Notes under the pieces: generated by a model
Told to the model about the DNA's origin: nothing
Database searches by the model: none
What the model saw: only the letters and a program-made list of their open reading frames with translations
Assembly: GCA_032433765.1 (NCBI GenBank)
Contig: JAVIAB010000124.1
Span: 74,077,746 to 74,141,745, forward strand
Direction: 5' to 3'
Length of the DNA: 64,000 nucleotides
DNA from: Megaustenia siamemsis
Taxonomy: Eukaryota; Mollusca; Gastropoda; Stylommatophora; Ariophantidae
Part shown: piece by piece, positions 1 through 11,238 of the stretch
How positions within the stretch are numbered: the first letter of the stretch is position 1
Layout: each line of letters begins with the position of its first letter
Translations under genes and position numbers: made by a program

Positions 1-1296
1 TTCAATAGATACAGTAATGCATGAAGAAAAGGCTGGGTTTAGAAATAGGAGAAGCTGCCTTGACCACATTTTTACTCTACGACTTATATTGGAGGAACAC
101 ATTGAAATGCAAAAAGCTTTTGTACTTAACTTCATCGACTTCAAAAAAGCATTTGATAGTATTCATAGAGAATCTTTGTGGAAAATTCTGAAGCAATATG
201 GCTTACCATAAAAAATCATAAATATTATTAAAGACATGTATGATGGTTATACATGTGCAGTTCAAACAGAGGAAGGACTGAGCGAATGTTTCCCAATAGA
301 AACTGGGGTTAAACAAGGATGTATTTGATCGCCCTTGTTATTTGGAGTTGTTATGGACTTCATAATGAAGAAATGATGCATTGGTAATAAAGGCATTGAA
401 TGGATTCAAGGAGACCATTTGGAGGACCTTGACTTTGCTGATGACATAGTTCTCATCAGCAGTCAGATAAAAACGATGCAGGAAAACACAAATGAAATAT
501 CATCAATAGCCAGCAAAATTGGGATTGAGATCAATCATGAAAAGACTAAAGTCATGAAAAGCTTAATTCCAACAGACGACAAAATATACATGGAAAACAA
601 ACCAGTGGAAGAGATAGGTCACTTTATCTATCTTGGAAGTCACATTGATCGAGAAGGGGATACAAGCAAAGAAATTAGAATCAGAATAGCTAAAGCAGCA
701 ATGTCTTTCAGAAGCCTTGAAAAGTTGTGGAAATCAAAACATATCAGCACAAACACAAAACTAAGACTATTCAAATCAAATGTACTATCAAACCTTACGT
801 ATGTGTGTGAAAACTGGAAAACAACAAGAGATATAGAAACAAAGTTGAACGCATTCGAAAATAAATGTCTAAGAAAAATACTTGGTATAGCGTGGAACGA
901 ATTCAAAACAAACGAGGAAATTAGAGAAATCGCCAATCAACCACTAATATCTTCAGTAATAAAGAAAAGACAATGGTCATATGTTGGACATGTGATGAGA
1001 AGAGATAATAATCGAATAGCAAGCAAGCCCTCATGTGGAAAACAACAGGTAAGAGAAAAAGAGGAAGACCCAGAGAGACACTGAGAAGAACATTGCTGAG
1101 AGAGGCAAAAGCAGCAGGAATCGGCTCCCTCAAGGAGATAGAGCCGCTTGCACAGAACAGAGACAAATGGCGAGATTTGATAAAATATCTTTAAAAGAAT
1201 TGAAAACTGCTAGAACAAAAATTCAGATATGAGAAGAGTATCTTGGTCTACATCCTATGGGCCGGCTAAGGCTCAAAAAGTCAATAGATAGATAGA
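1..1296 (+). mobile_element. L-A LINE, RT domain to 3' end, truncated at window edge
   Basis: RTE-like non-LTR retrotransposon. The frame at 17-211 shows FIDFKKAFDS (RT block with a catalytic aspartate). Stops follow at 209 and about 326. The frame at 419-1084 has DLDFADDIVLIS (the FADD catalytic box), then the thumb and C-terminal segment FIYLGSHIDREG…HVMRRDNN. The 3' end carries a short UTR and a (GATA)n tail at about 1283-1295. The element is dead: several in-frame stops and a frameshift near 1020. The 5' part is off the window. It is the reference copy for L-A here. Confidence 0.85.
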
Positions 1297-1797
1297 ATAT
1301 TTCTTATTATTAATGTTTATTATTATTATAAATTAACACTTACAATTGACATGTATGTTTTTTTTTTAAATTTGTATTGATTTTTTTGGCCTTGTGTACA
1401 GTTCACTTGAAAAATATATGTAAGGCATGCCTTCTATTGTGTCAGACTAGATTTTTCTAGATATATCAATGAGATATATCTTCTTAATGTATATTTGTAT
1501 ATTTTGTTATTAACTTCTATTCCTTGTATACTACTCTGCATAAGATGCTGTCCAGATAGATGATGTTGTTAACCTGTAAGAGGTGTTTGTTCTTGGCTTA
1601 GAAACTTGGTCCTGACCCTCCACTCTGGGAGCAGGCTGAAATATGATATTAGTTTTGATTGTCAAATTCTTGTGTTTATGGGGAAATGACACCTGTTTCA
1701 AGTATTTGAAAAACGTATTTATGCAGGTTTATGAATGGTTTGCTTCTATTCAGGTTTACAATGTACTTAATGTAATGGAGCATCTTCTCTTGCACAG
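1297..1797. other. Intron, nothing recognised
   Basis: AT-rich intron sequence up to the exon a acceptor. No coding, tRNA or repeat signal that I can support. Confidence 0.6.
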
Positions 1798-1954
1798 AAA
1801 TAAATTAGAAACTTCCATGGAACAGTGGCAGCAGCACGATGAACATTTTGAGATTTTGTCTCAGTGGCTGAAAGACACAGAGGCTAAGATGAGATCAGAA
1901 ACTGCACTCAAACCAGATATTGCTAGCAAGAAAGAACAGCTGAAAACACTAAAA
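1798..1954 (+). CDS. SYNE1-like: Nesprin-1-like exon a (spectrin-repeat segment)
   Basis: Internal exon of a giant spectrin-repeat protein, most like nesprin-1, which bridges the nuclear envelope to actin. The acceptor is a pyrimidine-rich tract ending in tgcacag; the donor is gtatgc. The 157 bp start with the third base of a split codon and end on a complete codon. The peptide starts NKLETSMEQWQQHDEHFE and continues through LSQWLKDTEAKM to LKTLK: the W...H/Y...WL heptad pattern of helices A and B of a spectrin repeat, followed by the conserved eK..L...K stretch. The next exon also begins in phase 0. The upstream exon lies outside the window. The open frame extends 5' of the acceptor, so a longer exon using an upstream AG (1736 or 1753) is possible but would add non-spectrin-like residues. 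Assignment to nesprin rather than dystonin/MACF rests on pattern only. Confidence 0.75.
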
Positions 1955-2084
1955 GTATGCAAATAAAAACTTGTCTATTCCCTTTGATTTTGTATTGTGT
2001 ATTAGTCATTACTATTTTTACCATTTATGTAGTTTTCTAAATTTTTTGCAGATATGCATGATTCTAAAATTATTGATTAAAATT

Positions 2085-2300
2085 TTTTCTGTTGTTCTTT
2101 TGAGCTGAAGACAACACATAGGGCAGAAATTCTAGACACTTGTGTCTGGAGATCTTTGTTATCAAGTGAGTGTCAGTTCTTGCACAAGACCTGCATTGTA
2201 TCTCACCACATGGCTCTGTTCTAGGCAAGTCGCTCAACCTCGATGAGGGAGCTGATGACTGCTGTTTAAAAGTTGAAAATTTAGGGAAAAAGAGACAGAG
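2085..2300 (-). mobile_element. L-A2 LINE 3' fragment, degraded
   Basis: On the minus strand it matches the end of the L-A family and especially the older copy at 34200-34735: shared blocks are the cacatagggcagaa box, the ttcttgcacaag box and the region around gatgagggagctgatg. No tail is preserved and no frame survives. Read as an old subfamily. Confidence 0.55.
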
Positions 2301-2629
2301 GTGAGAGTGGGAGGGAAACAGAAGGAAAAGATACCAGACAGCCGTAGAGAATGGCATGCTGAGGAAAAAACTGATAACAATTATAGAGATAGAAAAATAT
2401 CAGGAGTAATGATAGTCATTGTCAGCAGACATGGTACCTGAAAAATGTTGTACTATATTTGTTAATTGTTTATTTTATGTTGATCTCTGTTTCAGAACAT
2501 ACTCTTTAGATTATGGGACCCTTCTAACTACATGTATAACTTGTGTAATCATCATATATTTATCAGTCATAGTTTGTTGAAAGAGTTTTATGATTTACTG
2601 CACTTTTGGCCTTGGAGTCTTGCTGTTAA

Positions 2630-3230
2630 CTCTTTCCACTTGACTCGTCTAATAATAGATGAATAATGCATGCCCATTAATTCTGGCTCGTCTAATACTA
2701 GCTGAATGAGATTTGACCTCTATTTTCAGTGCTTAAGTAAAATCCTTTTGTATTTAATCCAATCCAACTTTTCAAAAGTCTATTCTGGATGTTTATGTTT
2801 GCAACTCATTTAATTCTTGTGTTATTAGAAGCAGGTTTAATTGTTCTTAATCGGTTTCAAATGTGTGTTATTCCAACTGATTGAATTTTCATTGATAAGA
2901 AAATGGTTTCCTTATAAACGTAACTAAAGATTTACGGCCAAACATGCCTCACAATTAATTCAACCATGGATTACTGTTAAAAAATGTAGAAGTTTTTATC
3001 CACTACATGGATGGAAATTCGGATTCAGATTTTTCATTCAGTGATAATATTGATCATTGGAACATATATTGGCATCAGACGTAAGAGTGTGTTGCCCATT
3101 CCTTTGTCCATTTCTCTTCTAGCAGATCCCTCACATTTTTTTTCTTTAAAATTTTCTAGCAAAATTATTATTGTAAATACTTTTTACAAGAAAGTTCATT
3201 TAATTCTACACATTTTTATATATGATACAT
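2630..3230 (+). mobile_element. piggyBac-like 5' fragment behind a TTAA
   Basis: Starts at a TTAA (2626-2629) followed by CTCTTTCC, the terminal-repeat start seen on every TTAA element here. The first 350 bp recur inverted at 57238-57587. At about 3008 a start codon opens MDGNSDSDFSFSDN, an acidic N terminus like those of piggyBac transposases, which breaks off within about 25 codons. The 3' end is not present; a SINE lies just beyond. Confidence 0.55.
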
Positions 3231-3245
3231 TACTATAAAATATGG

Positions 3246-3502
3246 GAGCTCCAATAGTTCAGTAGTTAGTGAACTCGACTACAAAGGACAAGAGGTAGGG
3301 TTCGATCCCAACTGATGGCTTCCAGTTCACCCAGCCTTTAATGGGTACCGGATTTTTTTCTGGGAAAGTAAAGTGGCATGGGCTTAATACCGACCACATC
3401 ACCCCAAAAATCATGTGCCGAAGGTCTGTAAAACTTATGGTCACTAACACCATATTCCTTATATGCCACTTGGCATGACGGGGGTACTTTTTCTTTACTT
3501 TT
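3246..3502 (+). mobile_element. tRNA-derived SINE, copy 1
   Basis: 257 bp. The pol III A box lies in the segment around atagttcagtagttagtgaa and the B box in gggttcgatcccaac. The tRNA-unrelated body includes atgggtaccggat and gtgccgaaggtctgtaaa, and it ends in a ctttacttttt tail. Target-site duplications of 15 bp flank it (3231-3245 and 3503-3517, one mismatch). Three further copies occur at 55609, 57925 and 59984. Confidence 0.88.
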
Positions 3503-3517
3503 TACTATAAAATGTGG

Positions 3518-3865
3518 ATTAAAAAAATATTGTGATGTTATGATGTAAACTCTGTCTTATTTTTTTTTTATCTTGCTGAAATTGACATAAGATGATTACA
3601 TAAAAAAAAATTCACATACATTTTATTTTTAAGTCTAAATATTTGAAACTTTTACAGTTTTGTGTAAAAATGAATATATTTTACAATAATCAACATTTCT
3701 GTGTAACTGACACACATAAATCCCTGAATATTATTTCAAGTGCAGTTTTTGTTTTTAAGCTTTTCATTTTTTTTTTCTATATGAGGTTTTTCAGTTACTT
3801 TTTGCAACGTTTTTAAAAAAAAACACTTGTAAATACATTTTATATAAAAATTCATTGACTTACAT
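3518..3865. other. Intron, A/T homopolymer-rich
   Basis: Runs of A and T and no recognisable feature. Confidence 0.6.
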
Positions 3866-4445
3866 GTCCATAGGTGCTCAGATCCCCTCCTCAGCAAGTC
3901 CCACAGTGTCCAGCAACTGATGACTCCAGTTCTGTGTTGGTTGATAAGTCTTCTTATACGCCCACTAACTTTCTCATTTCTGGCTGTGCCAATCTTAACT
4001 CCCATCTCTTTCATCCGAAGGAGATGTGGACTCATTTTTGTAGAAGTCCTGTGTTCTTCCCACACCTCGGAGGGCTTTCATGATGTCCACCTGATCCATT
4101 GATTGACTGTCTTCAATGACAATGCAGCTAGCCAATCTGTCCACTCTTTCATTTCCCCGCACTCCCACCTGTCCAGGGATGTAGACAAAGGTAATTCTAC
4201 ATATTTTTGACTTCTGCAATAACTATACCCATTGCCTGCGTACAGAGCCCACCTCCACTTTTCTTATCATGCTCATCAAATCACTTAGTTTGCGCAGCCC
4301 CTGATGTAGTCTTGTGACAGATGAATGCCCTGGTCACTGCCATCACCTCCATCGTCATGCTACTTGTGGTTATAACATATGCACCATGGTCTTCTTTGAC
4401 TATTCTGGCTGCCAAGGTGTGCTGTAAATGCCCATGCACAGCTTT
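3866..4445 (-). mobile_element. L-H LINE 3' fragment (RNase H region)
   Basis: Minus-strand reading gives KICRITFVYIPGQVGVRGNE, the RNase H segment also present in the longer L-H copy at 27268-30116, followed by the post-RNase H tail ending near 3866. Frameshifts break the frame. It is a 5'-truncated dead copy of an I/Nimb-like LINE. Confidence 0.75.
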
Positions 4446-4499
4446 TTTTTATGCACAACTTTTAGGTACAAGTTATTTTTTAATCATTTAAAGGTTTCT

Positions 4500-5035
4500 T
4501 AATCATTAAAAGACTAAATGTCTTCCACATGCGATATATCCGCAGAATAATGCACACCAAATGGCAGGACAAAATAACCAACTTAACTGTCCTGCAACAT
4601 GCTAAGACCCCAACAATCATGTCAATGCTCATATGTCGAAGACTAAAAAGGCTGGGGCATGGAAGAAAAATGCACCTCCAAGCAAATACTATATGGTGAA
4701 CTAATACACGGAAAAAGACCGGTAGACCTAAACTACAATATAGAGATATCTGTAAATCATCTCTGAATAACTTCTCCATCTGTGAAAATGACTGGGAACA
4801 TCTGGCAAGTGGTCATACATCATGGAGAGCATGTATAAGGAATGGTATTTGAGACTGTTAGACTCATTTGAGACTGTGCTAAGGCAAAACGTAGAAGAGA
4901 AAAAAGATGAAAGAAAAAACTCATGTAAAAAAGATGAAAAACCCTGTGGATCAGTGGACCTGCCTTGTTCATTCTGTGGCCGTGTGTGTTTGTCAAACAT
5001 TGGTAGAATTAGCCACAAGAGAAGCTGTTGAACAA
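4500..5035 (+). mobile_element. L-D LINE 3' fragment with terminal zinc finger
   Basis: Translated pieces include IMHTKWQDKITN, a GRPKLQYRDICK-like region and, at 4963-5028, PCSFCGRVCLSNIGRISHKR followed by SC. The C..CGR.C.S.IG..SH.R.C pattern is a C2H2-type finger that ends many invertebrate RT open reading frames. Frames are broken between blocks. A second L-D piece lies at 38431-39085. Confidence 0.65.
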
Positions 5036-5536
5036 AAACAAAACCTCAAAAAATTACACAATAGCCTCCACTAGACTGTCTGGCAAGATGAAAAGGGTCA
5101 TATATTGAAAAGCTTGATATTCTTTAAAATCTCTACAATATATACCATAAGATGTACCACAACCCATAATCTATTTTTGTTATAGAAATATTATTACAAA
5201 AATATATACATTTTATTTATCACAAGGGTTCAGAAACAACATCTTATTGTAAAGAAAAAAAAGGAGGCATTGGAGAGGAAAAATCACACCTAAGTATTTT
5301 AATATGTTATAATAAATTTATAAATTCATATTAACCAAAATATGGTTATTGCTGTGTGTAACAGCAAAAGTATATCCCCACTTTTTGTGTTCAACATTGA
5401 AGTTGCTCGGTGTTGATACAGAGTTAAATAGTTTAAATACTTATATCTTAATTTATCCTTCTTTTCATGTTTATTGTAATTTAGATACATTCTTATCATC
5501 AGGTAAAAAAATAATCCTGTGTGTATTTTTATGCAG
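5036..5536. other. Intron, nothing recognised
   Basis: AT-rich sequence leading to the exon b acceptor; no supported feature. Confidence 0.6.
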
Positions 5537-5689
5537 GCTCTGCATCAGTCTATTCAGTCTCACAGTGCAGAATTTATGGCTATGAGAGACACAGCACAAC
5601 AGATTAGTCATGTCAGTGGTGACCCTCGCACACTGTCATATGCTGGACAATTGATCAACAGATATCAGACAGTAGCCTCAGCTGTCAAG
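5537..5689 (+). CDS. SYNE1-like: Nesprin-1-like exon b (spectrin-repeat segment)
   Basis: Phase 0-0 exon of 51 codons. The acceptor is tttttatgcag, the donor gtaaat. It starts ALHQSIQSHSAEFMAMRD and ends INRYQTVASAVK. This is a long helix B/C of a spectrin repeat: the L.....(R/N)Y..v...vk ending matches the close of helix C in nesprin repeats. It splices in frame to the exons before (3582-bp intron) and after (951-bp intron). No stop or frameshift. The intron between this and the next exon is the shortest in the window, yet still carries a repeat with a 74-bp inverted arm pair. Confidence 0.78.
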
Positions 5690-5929
5690 GTAAATTCCCA
5701 GATGCTACTGGATCACTTTATGGAATAGTATTTAGTTTTTTGCTTTCTATTTAAATCTTTAATATTTTTCTAATATTTTTCTTTGGAGTTAAGGTAATAC
5801 ATCTACATATTTCAAATGTATCTCACTAGAAAGTATACTAAGTGTAACCATTATCTTAATTGAAACATAGCTGTATATTTTGTTTCATGTGTATTGTGTC
5901 ATAGAATTGAGAGCTGTTCTATAATAGCC

Positions 5930-6510
5930 ATTGGATTTGTTCAGCACCAATTATTTTCTGTTCCATCATGTAGATTGTTGAGCCATGTCAACCGAAGATT
6001 CCACTTAAAGATTCTGCATAGGTGCTATGATGTGCACATATCTGGCTGTGGTCTTTAGAGTGAATCAAATATGGTGGATGCATCCATTATTGACAGTGTT
6101 ATGCGTGCTACATCATAATGATGGGCAACTGTATATTCCTAAACCAGTTGTGCACTTGAAAAGAAGGGTGGGATTATAAAGATGTTGATGCTGTTTATGA
6201 ATCTGCAGTCCTGGTGCAACTCCTGGAGCTCAGAAGAGATTGGGGGAAGGACTTGTGGACCAGTTTATCATTTGTGACTGCGGGATTTGCTAGGGAGGAT
6301 ATCTGAGCCTTTATTGACAGTTGTTTGATGTGTGATAAGGATAATCCAATGATTAACTAAGATTACCTATAGACAATAGGTAAAGACAGTGTGATTATTT
6401 GTGATTAATATAACTACATCCTAGTTAGTCTAATCTCCTCTGAGCTCCAGGAGTTGCACCAGGACTACAGATTCATAAACAGCATCACCATCTTTATAAT
6501 CCCTTTTCCC
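5930..6510. repeat. Repeat R1, copy 1, with long inverted arms
   Basis: Two arms of about 74 bp, 6170-6243 and 6430-6503, are near-perfect reverse complements separated by about 186 bp, able to form a long hairpin. Flanking sequence (from about 5930) matches 61746-62206 and 63114-63175 elsewhere in the window, so this is a dispersed repeat. Looks like a foldback/MITE-type element with no coding capacity. Copy 2 does not obviously keep both arms. Confidence 0.7.
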
Positions 6511-6640
6511 TCTCATTGTGGCCCTATCTTTGCTTATGTGTACCATCACCCTCAGTGAGTAGTAGAAATTATTGACCCAAATATACTCTTTGGAACTTAA
6601 AAAATAACATAATTTGTCTGTATCTGTATTTTTTTAACAG

Positions 6641-6805
6641 GAGCAACTTGAGAAATGTGAGCAAAATGTCAATGATCATGATCAGTATTTCAGTAAATAC
6701 AAGGCTGCTCTGGAATTGCTAGGCAAGGTTAGACAGGAACTGGAACAGTGCTCTAGTCTGGTTGGTGATGAAGACTCACTAAATACTAAGCTGAGCATTG
6801 TCAAA
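6641..6805 (+). CDS. SYNE1-like: Nesprin-1-like exon c (spectrin-repeat segment)
   Basis: A 55-codon phase 0-0 exon; too short for a 60-residue ORF filter, so it is easily missed. The acceptor is the strong tract ttttttaacag, the donor gtatgt. The peptide starts EQLEKCEQNVNDHDQYFSKY and contains ALELLGKVRQELEQCSSL. The H..Y/F..kY..al..l replaces the usual W-containing helix A core, and the Q.L..CS/Q motif is typical of nesprin repeats. It joins exon b (…ASAVK) and exon d (GLLDKKEN…) without a frame change. The intron that follows is 18,376 bp and almost entirely transposon-derived. Confidence 0.78.
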
Positions 6806-7357
6806 GTATGTAACCAAAAACTATAGCAATTATATTTTTAATGATTATACATCTTGTTTTCATGTTCTTCTGAAATTTGTTGCAATGCCATGCAGGTAAG
6901 GGTTTTCTTTATTTGTGATAAGAAATCTTTATATAGTACATCTGAATGCTTGCATTTTAAAACATCTATCCTACTTTTATCTAGTTGTGACATATAGAAT
7001 ATCATCAAGCCGGAAATCTTTGTCACTTGAAATGTCTTCTAAATCAGAATCATTTGATATCACAATATCCAACTAACATGCTGTCTGTTTAAACCTTCAT
7101 CAGTTTAAAAGCATTACGAAACTGCTACATATTGAGACTATGTGAAATGAGATGGAAAGGAGCAGGATTATTACAATGTGACAGTGGAAATGTAATTTAC
7201 TCTGGGGAACCACACACGAAAGAGGAGTAGGCATCATGTTAGAGAAAGAAGCAAAACAGTGAAAGGATTTTGGTCAGTATCAGATAGAATTCTGCTAGTA
7301 AAATTGAGAGGTAGACCAATGGATATCAACATAATTCAAGCTTATGCACTAACAATT

Positions 7358-8028
7358 AATAGCGAAGAAGAAGACATTGACACTTTTTACAACAAGCTAA
7401 AGCTGACCATGGAACAGTTAAATCCCAAGAAATAACTATTATATTAGGGGATTTCAACAAAAAGGTAGGAACAGTTTAAGTGAAAAGTGTGACTGGAGGA
7501 CATGGCCTTGGATAGACGAATGACAGAGGGGATAGATTGATAGATTGGGCAAAGACACAGGAAATGATTATAGGTAACACCTGGTTCAAACTACACCCTA
7601 GGCGACTATGGAGATGGCAAAGCCCAGACAAAAAAGTACACAATCAAATTGATTTTATACTGGTACAGAGAAGATTCAGGAATGGGCTAACATCGACAAG
7701 TAATAGTGAAGAAGAAGACATAGACACATTTAAGAGCTAGAGATGACCATGGAAAGGTGTAAATCCCAAGAAATAACTTATTTTAGGGGATTTCAACGCA
7801 AAGGTAGGAACGCAATGTGTAAAATGTGACTGAGGGACATGGCCTTGGAGATATGAATGACAAAGGGGATAGAGTGATAGATTGGGCAAAGAAATTATTA
7901 TAGGCAACACCTAGTTCAAACAACACCATAGGTGACTATGGAAATGGCAAAGCCCAGGCAAAAAAGTACACAATAAAATTGATTTTATACTGGTACAGAG
8001 AAGATTCAGGAATGGGCTAGCATCTGTT
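7358..8028 (+). repeat. Tandem duplication inside L-B endonuclease
   Basis: Unit 1 (7358-7700) and unit 2 (7701-about 8028) are direct repeats: both open with taatagYgaagaagaagaca and both run through ttgattttatactggtacag and the sequence after it. They differ by many substitutions and small indels, so the duplication is old relative to nearby insertions. Confidence 0.8.
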
Positions 8029-9544
8029 AAAACAAGGCCAGGAGCAGATTGCAATAGCGACCATGTACCAGTAGTTGGAAAGATAAGAATATAACTGCGG
8101 GAGACACAGTAATCCCCAAGAAATATAAAATTAGAACTAGATATGCTTAGAGTAGATAGACAGATGAGTGATGAGTACAGTAAGATAGTACAAAATAGAT
8201 ATTATGCTATTGAGAAAATACAGGACATTTAGGAACAGTGGGAAATGCTAAAACGATTGATTCAACAAACATCAAAAGAAGTAATACCAGTGACTAAAAG
8301 AATCAACAAATAGAAATGGATGACAGAAGAAATATTAGAACTAATGGACAAAAGACGAAAACATAAGAAAGAAGAACAGACATACAAAATATTGCACAAA
8401 AAGATCCAGAACAAATGTAGAGAAGCAAAAGAAGGATGGTTAAAGCAGAAATGTGGTGAAATGAAAAAACAACAAAAGATATACTCAAAATGTATGCACA
8501 ATCAGTTAAATGAATTAACAGGAAAAAAAGAAGTCAAAGTTTCAGGATGTTTGAAATCAAAGGAAGGAAATATAATAATGGGACAGGAGAAGACAATGGA
8601 AAGATGGACAGAATATATCAGTCAACTCTATGATGATGAAAGACCAGAGCTAAACAATTCAAACAAAGACACAGGACCACAAATAATGCAGAGTGAAGTG
8701 GAGGGGGCAATTCAACACATGAAAAGAGACAAAGCTCTAGGTCCTGACAATATAACAATCGAAGAGGTAAATGCATTAGGAGAGCTGGGAGTACAAGTCA
8801 TAGCAAAACTACTCAATGACATATATAACACTGGGCACATACCCAACGATCTACTAAAATCTATCATTGTAGCGATACCGAAGAAGTCAGGTGCCACTGA
8901 TTGTGAGGACCATCACACTATTAGTCTCATGAGACATATGACTAAAATATTACTAAGAATCATCATGAGACGTGTAAGGAACAGAATAAAACCAGAAATA
9001 AGTGAAGAACAATGTGGATTTGTGGAAGGAAAGGGTACCAATAATGCAATATATATCTTAAGAACATTGATAGAAAGATCTATAGAGGTAAAGAAAGATC
9101 TATATATGTGCCTTATAGACTACACAAAAGCATTTGACAAAGTAAAGCATGTGGAAATAATCAATATGCTGGAGAATTTAAACATTGATGGCAAGGATCT
9201 GCGTGTCGTAAAAAACATGTACTGGTAACAAACAGCAGCTATACGAATTAGCAACCAAACAGGGCAATTGCAATATATAAAACAAGGAGTCAGATAAGAT
9301 TGTGTTCTGTTGCTGGATTTGTTTTCACTTTACAGCGAGCATATTATGAGATCAATAGTAGACAAAAAAGGAATTGAAGTCAACAGTCACAACATAAATA
9401 ATTTGCGATATGCGGATGACACAGTCTTAATAGCAGAGACAGAAGGAACTACAAGAAATGATAAACATAATAGTAAAAGAAAGCAAAAAAAAAGGTCTCA
9501 GTCTGAATAGTAAGAAAACAGAAGTAATGGTGGTCATAGAAACT

Positions 9545-9640
9545 ATACGGGTCAACTGAATCACTTAAACAGAGGGCTGCCTTCATAAGAGAGTCCAGAA
9601 TCCTAGTCTGAATGAGCCATGATCGCAGAAGAAGAAGAAG
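9545..9640 (+). mobile_element. L-J LINE 3' end, tiny insertion
   Basis: About 90 bp matching the last bases of the L-J element at 20869-22240 (blocks cacttaaacagagggctgcc, agtccagaatcct and gatcgcag), with a short (GAA)n tail. It interrupts the L-B copy between sequences that are contiguous in the L-B copy at 23787-25036. The target-site duplication is unclear. Confidence 0.7.
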
Positions 9641-10114
9641 ATATCAAAGAATCATTACCATCGTGCAGCATAAAAAATAAACAGGACAAATCTGAAACAA
9701 GTGCAACGCGTCAAATACTTGGGCACAATAATTACATCAGATGGAAGCTGCACCACAGAATTAAAAAGCAGAATAGCTCAAGCCAAAATAGCATTTCAGA
9801 AAATGAAAAATATCTTATGCAACAAATCTATGTCAATAGAAATGAGAAAGAGCGTTTATCGGTGCTATATAGAACCAATTCTGACCTATGGAAGCGAATC
9901 ATGAACAGTAGACAAACAAATGAAAAGACGATTAGAGGCCACAGAGATGGGATTTCTCAGAAGAATGTTGAAAGTTCCCTGGACATGTAAAAAGACCAAT
10001 GAAGAAATTCTCAAAGAGGCCAACACAAAAATGGAACTCCTAAAAAACCTCAGAAAGAAACAATCAATATTTTTTGGGCACATCATGAGAAGAGGAAAGT
10101 TGGAATACTTGGTT

Positions 10115-10692
10115 CATCATCAAGTACCGGGCCTGCTGACGTAGGTGATCATGTCTCTCCACAACTTTCGATCTGGGCAGCTATTTATCATTTCTGTTGT
10201 TGACCTTCTGCCAAGCCATTCTCTTTAGCTGTCTGTTATTTTTTTCTCTTTGCTTCCCTCTATCTCTTCGTCCCTCAATTTTTCCAGTTGTTACAATATA
10301 TTCCAGTTGTTCTCTTCTCATTACATGGCTAAAAAATGATGATTGTTTCTTCCTAATATTGGAAATTAGCTCTCTTTTTGCTTTGACCTCTCTCAGAACA
10401 TCTTCATAACTTTTCTTAGCTGTCCATGGTACTTTCAATATCCTTCTGTGATACCACATTTCTACAGACCTCAGTAATTTTCTTGTCTGTTGTCCTATTG
10501 TCCATGATTCGCATCCATATGTTAAGACTGGCTCTACGTAACATTTAAGAACTCTTTTTCTTGTTTCTATTGTCAAAAATGGATTGCATAGTATCTTCCT
10601 CATTTTTTGGAAAGCTGCTTTTGCCTGAGCCATTTTGCATCTCACCTCTTTTCTACATCTTCCGTCTGAGGTTAACAAAGTTCTCAAGTTCC
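10115..10692 (-). mobile_element. L-C LINE 3' fragment inserted in L-B
   Basis: 5'-truncated L-C, 578 bp, with its (CAT)n tail at the left because it lies on the minus strand. It encodes the RT C-terminal segment MAQAKAAFQKMRKIL…CYVEPVLTYGCESWT…GHVMRREQ-like. It is flanked by an 11-bp target-site duplication, aatacttggtt, at 10104-10114 and 10693-10703, both copies being part of the interrupted L-B. Confidence 0.92.
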
Positions 10693-10887
10693 AATACTTG
10701 GTTACAACTGGCAAAATAAAAAGAAAGAGAGATCGCGGATGACAAAGAGAGAAAATACTGGATAGCTTGGTGTCCTGGCATAGAAAACAGTCAACAACAG
10801 AACTGATATGATGCAATGTAGATAGAAGATTGTGGAAGAACATGATCGCCTACGCCAACCGGTATGGCACATGATAATGATGATGAA

Positions 10888-10978
10888 ATGGCTAGAATAA
10901 AAATTTTGATAAGAGGAGGAGTATCTGGGTCTATGCCTTATGGGCCAGCTATGGCTTGAAAGGTCAATAGATAGATTA
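10888..10978 (+). mobile_element. L-A LINE 3' end fragment
   Basis: The last 90 bp of L-A: gctagaataaaaatt, gtatctgggtctatgcc, gggccagctatggcttgaaa and a short (GATA)n tail. It lies directly after the L-B tail, so L-B may have inserted into an older L-A copy. Confidence 0.75.
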
Positions 10979-11238
10979 ATATAGATCTAAGATGTTTGTT
11001 AATATAGTAATACAGTTTAATAATTCTGAGAGAAAAAGTGAAAGTTTGAATATTTTTCACTGAATCATTTCTGAGATATTTGTACTTGGATTAGGCCTAT
11101 TTTTTTGTGCTTGCCGGTGATAAAATGCATAACCTTAGTCTGGGAGACTAAGCATGTTATTCATTGTTATTTTAGCAAATTATCGAAGTGAACTAGAACA
11201 ACAGATACAAACATTATACTGGAGTCAAATATATGACT
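10979..11238. other. Intron, nothing recognised
   Basis: Short AT-rich stretch between two insertions. Confidence 0.5.

Larger units (their letters stand above)
7096..10887 (+). mobile_element. L-B LINE, endonuclease + RT, interrupted
   Basis: RTE-like LINE. The endonuclease region (7120-8095) starts near an LCEMRWKGAG block but is full of stops and internally duplicated (7358-8028). The RT region has an open frame at 8320-9228 with KALGPDNITIEE, EEQCGFVEGKGTNNA and LIDYTKAFDKVKH; the palm box NLRYADDTVL lies at about 9391. The C-terminal part (9619-10114) continues at 10704 after a nested L-C element. A 90-bp piece of L-J interrupts it at about 9545. The tail is (GAT)n. Several frameshifts and stops make it dead. 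The 5' boundary is approximate. Confidence 0.85.

Noticed and set aside
640..936. Antisense open frames over LINE 3' ends (also 921-1166, 13186-13434, 22588-22833, 35441-35857, 62349-62540)
   Set aside because: Shadow frames on the opposite strand of L-A coding sequence; they recur only because L-A recurs.
3259..3453. Coding frame over SINE copy 1 (also 55703-55891, 57889-58101, 60082-60267)
   Set aside because: The same short frames recur with each SINE copy; non-coding pol III element.
3246..3502. A functional tRNA gene
   Set aside because: A and B boxes are present, but no acceptor stem or cloverleaf closes; the body and flanking duplications show a SINE.
9545..9640. Part of native L-B
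   Set aside because: Absent from the L-B copy at 23787-25036 and matching the L-J 3' end.
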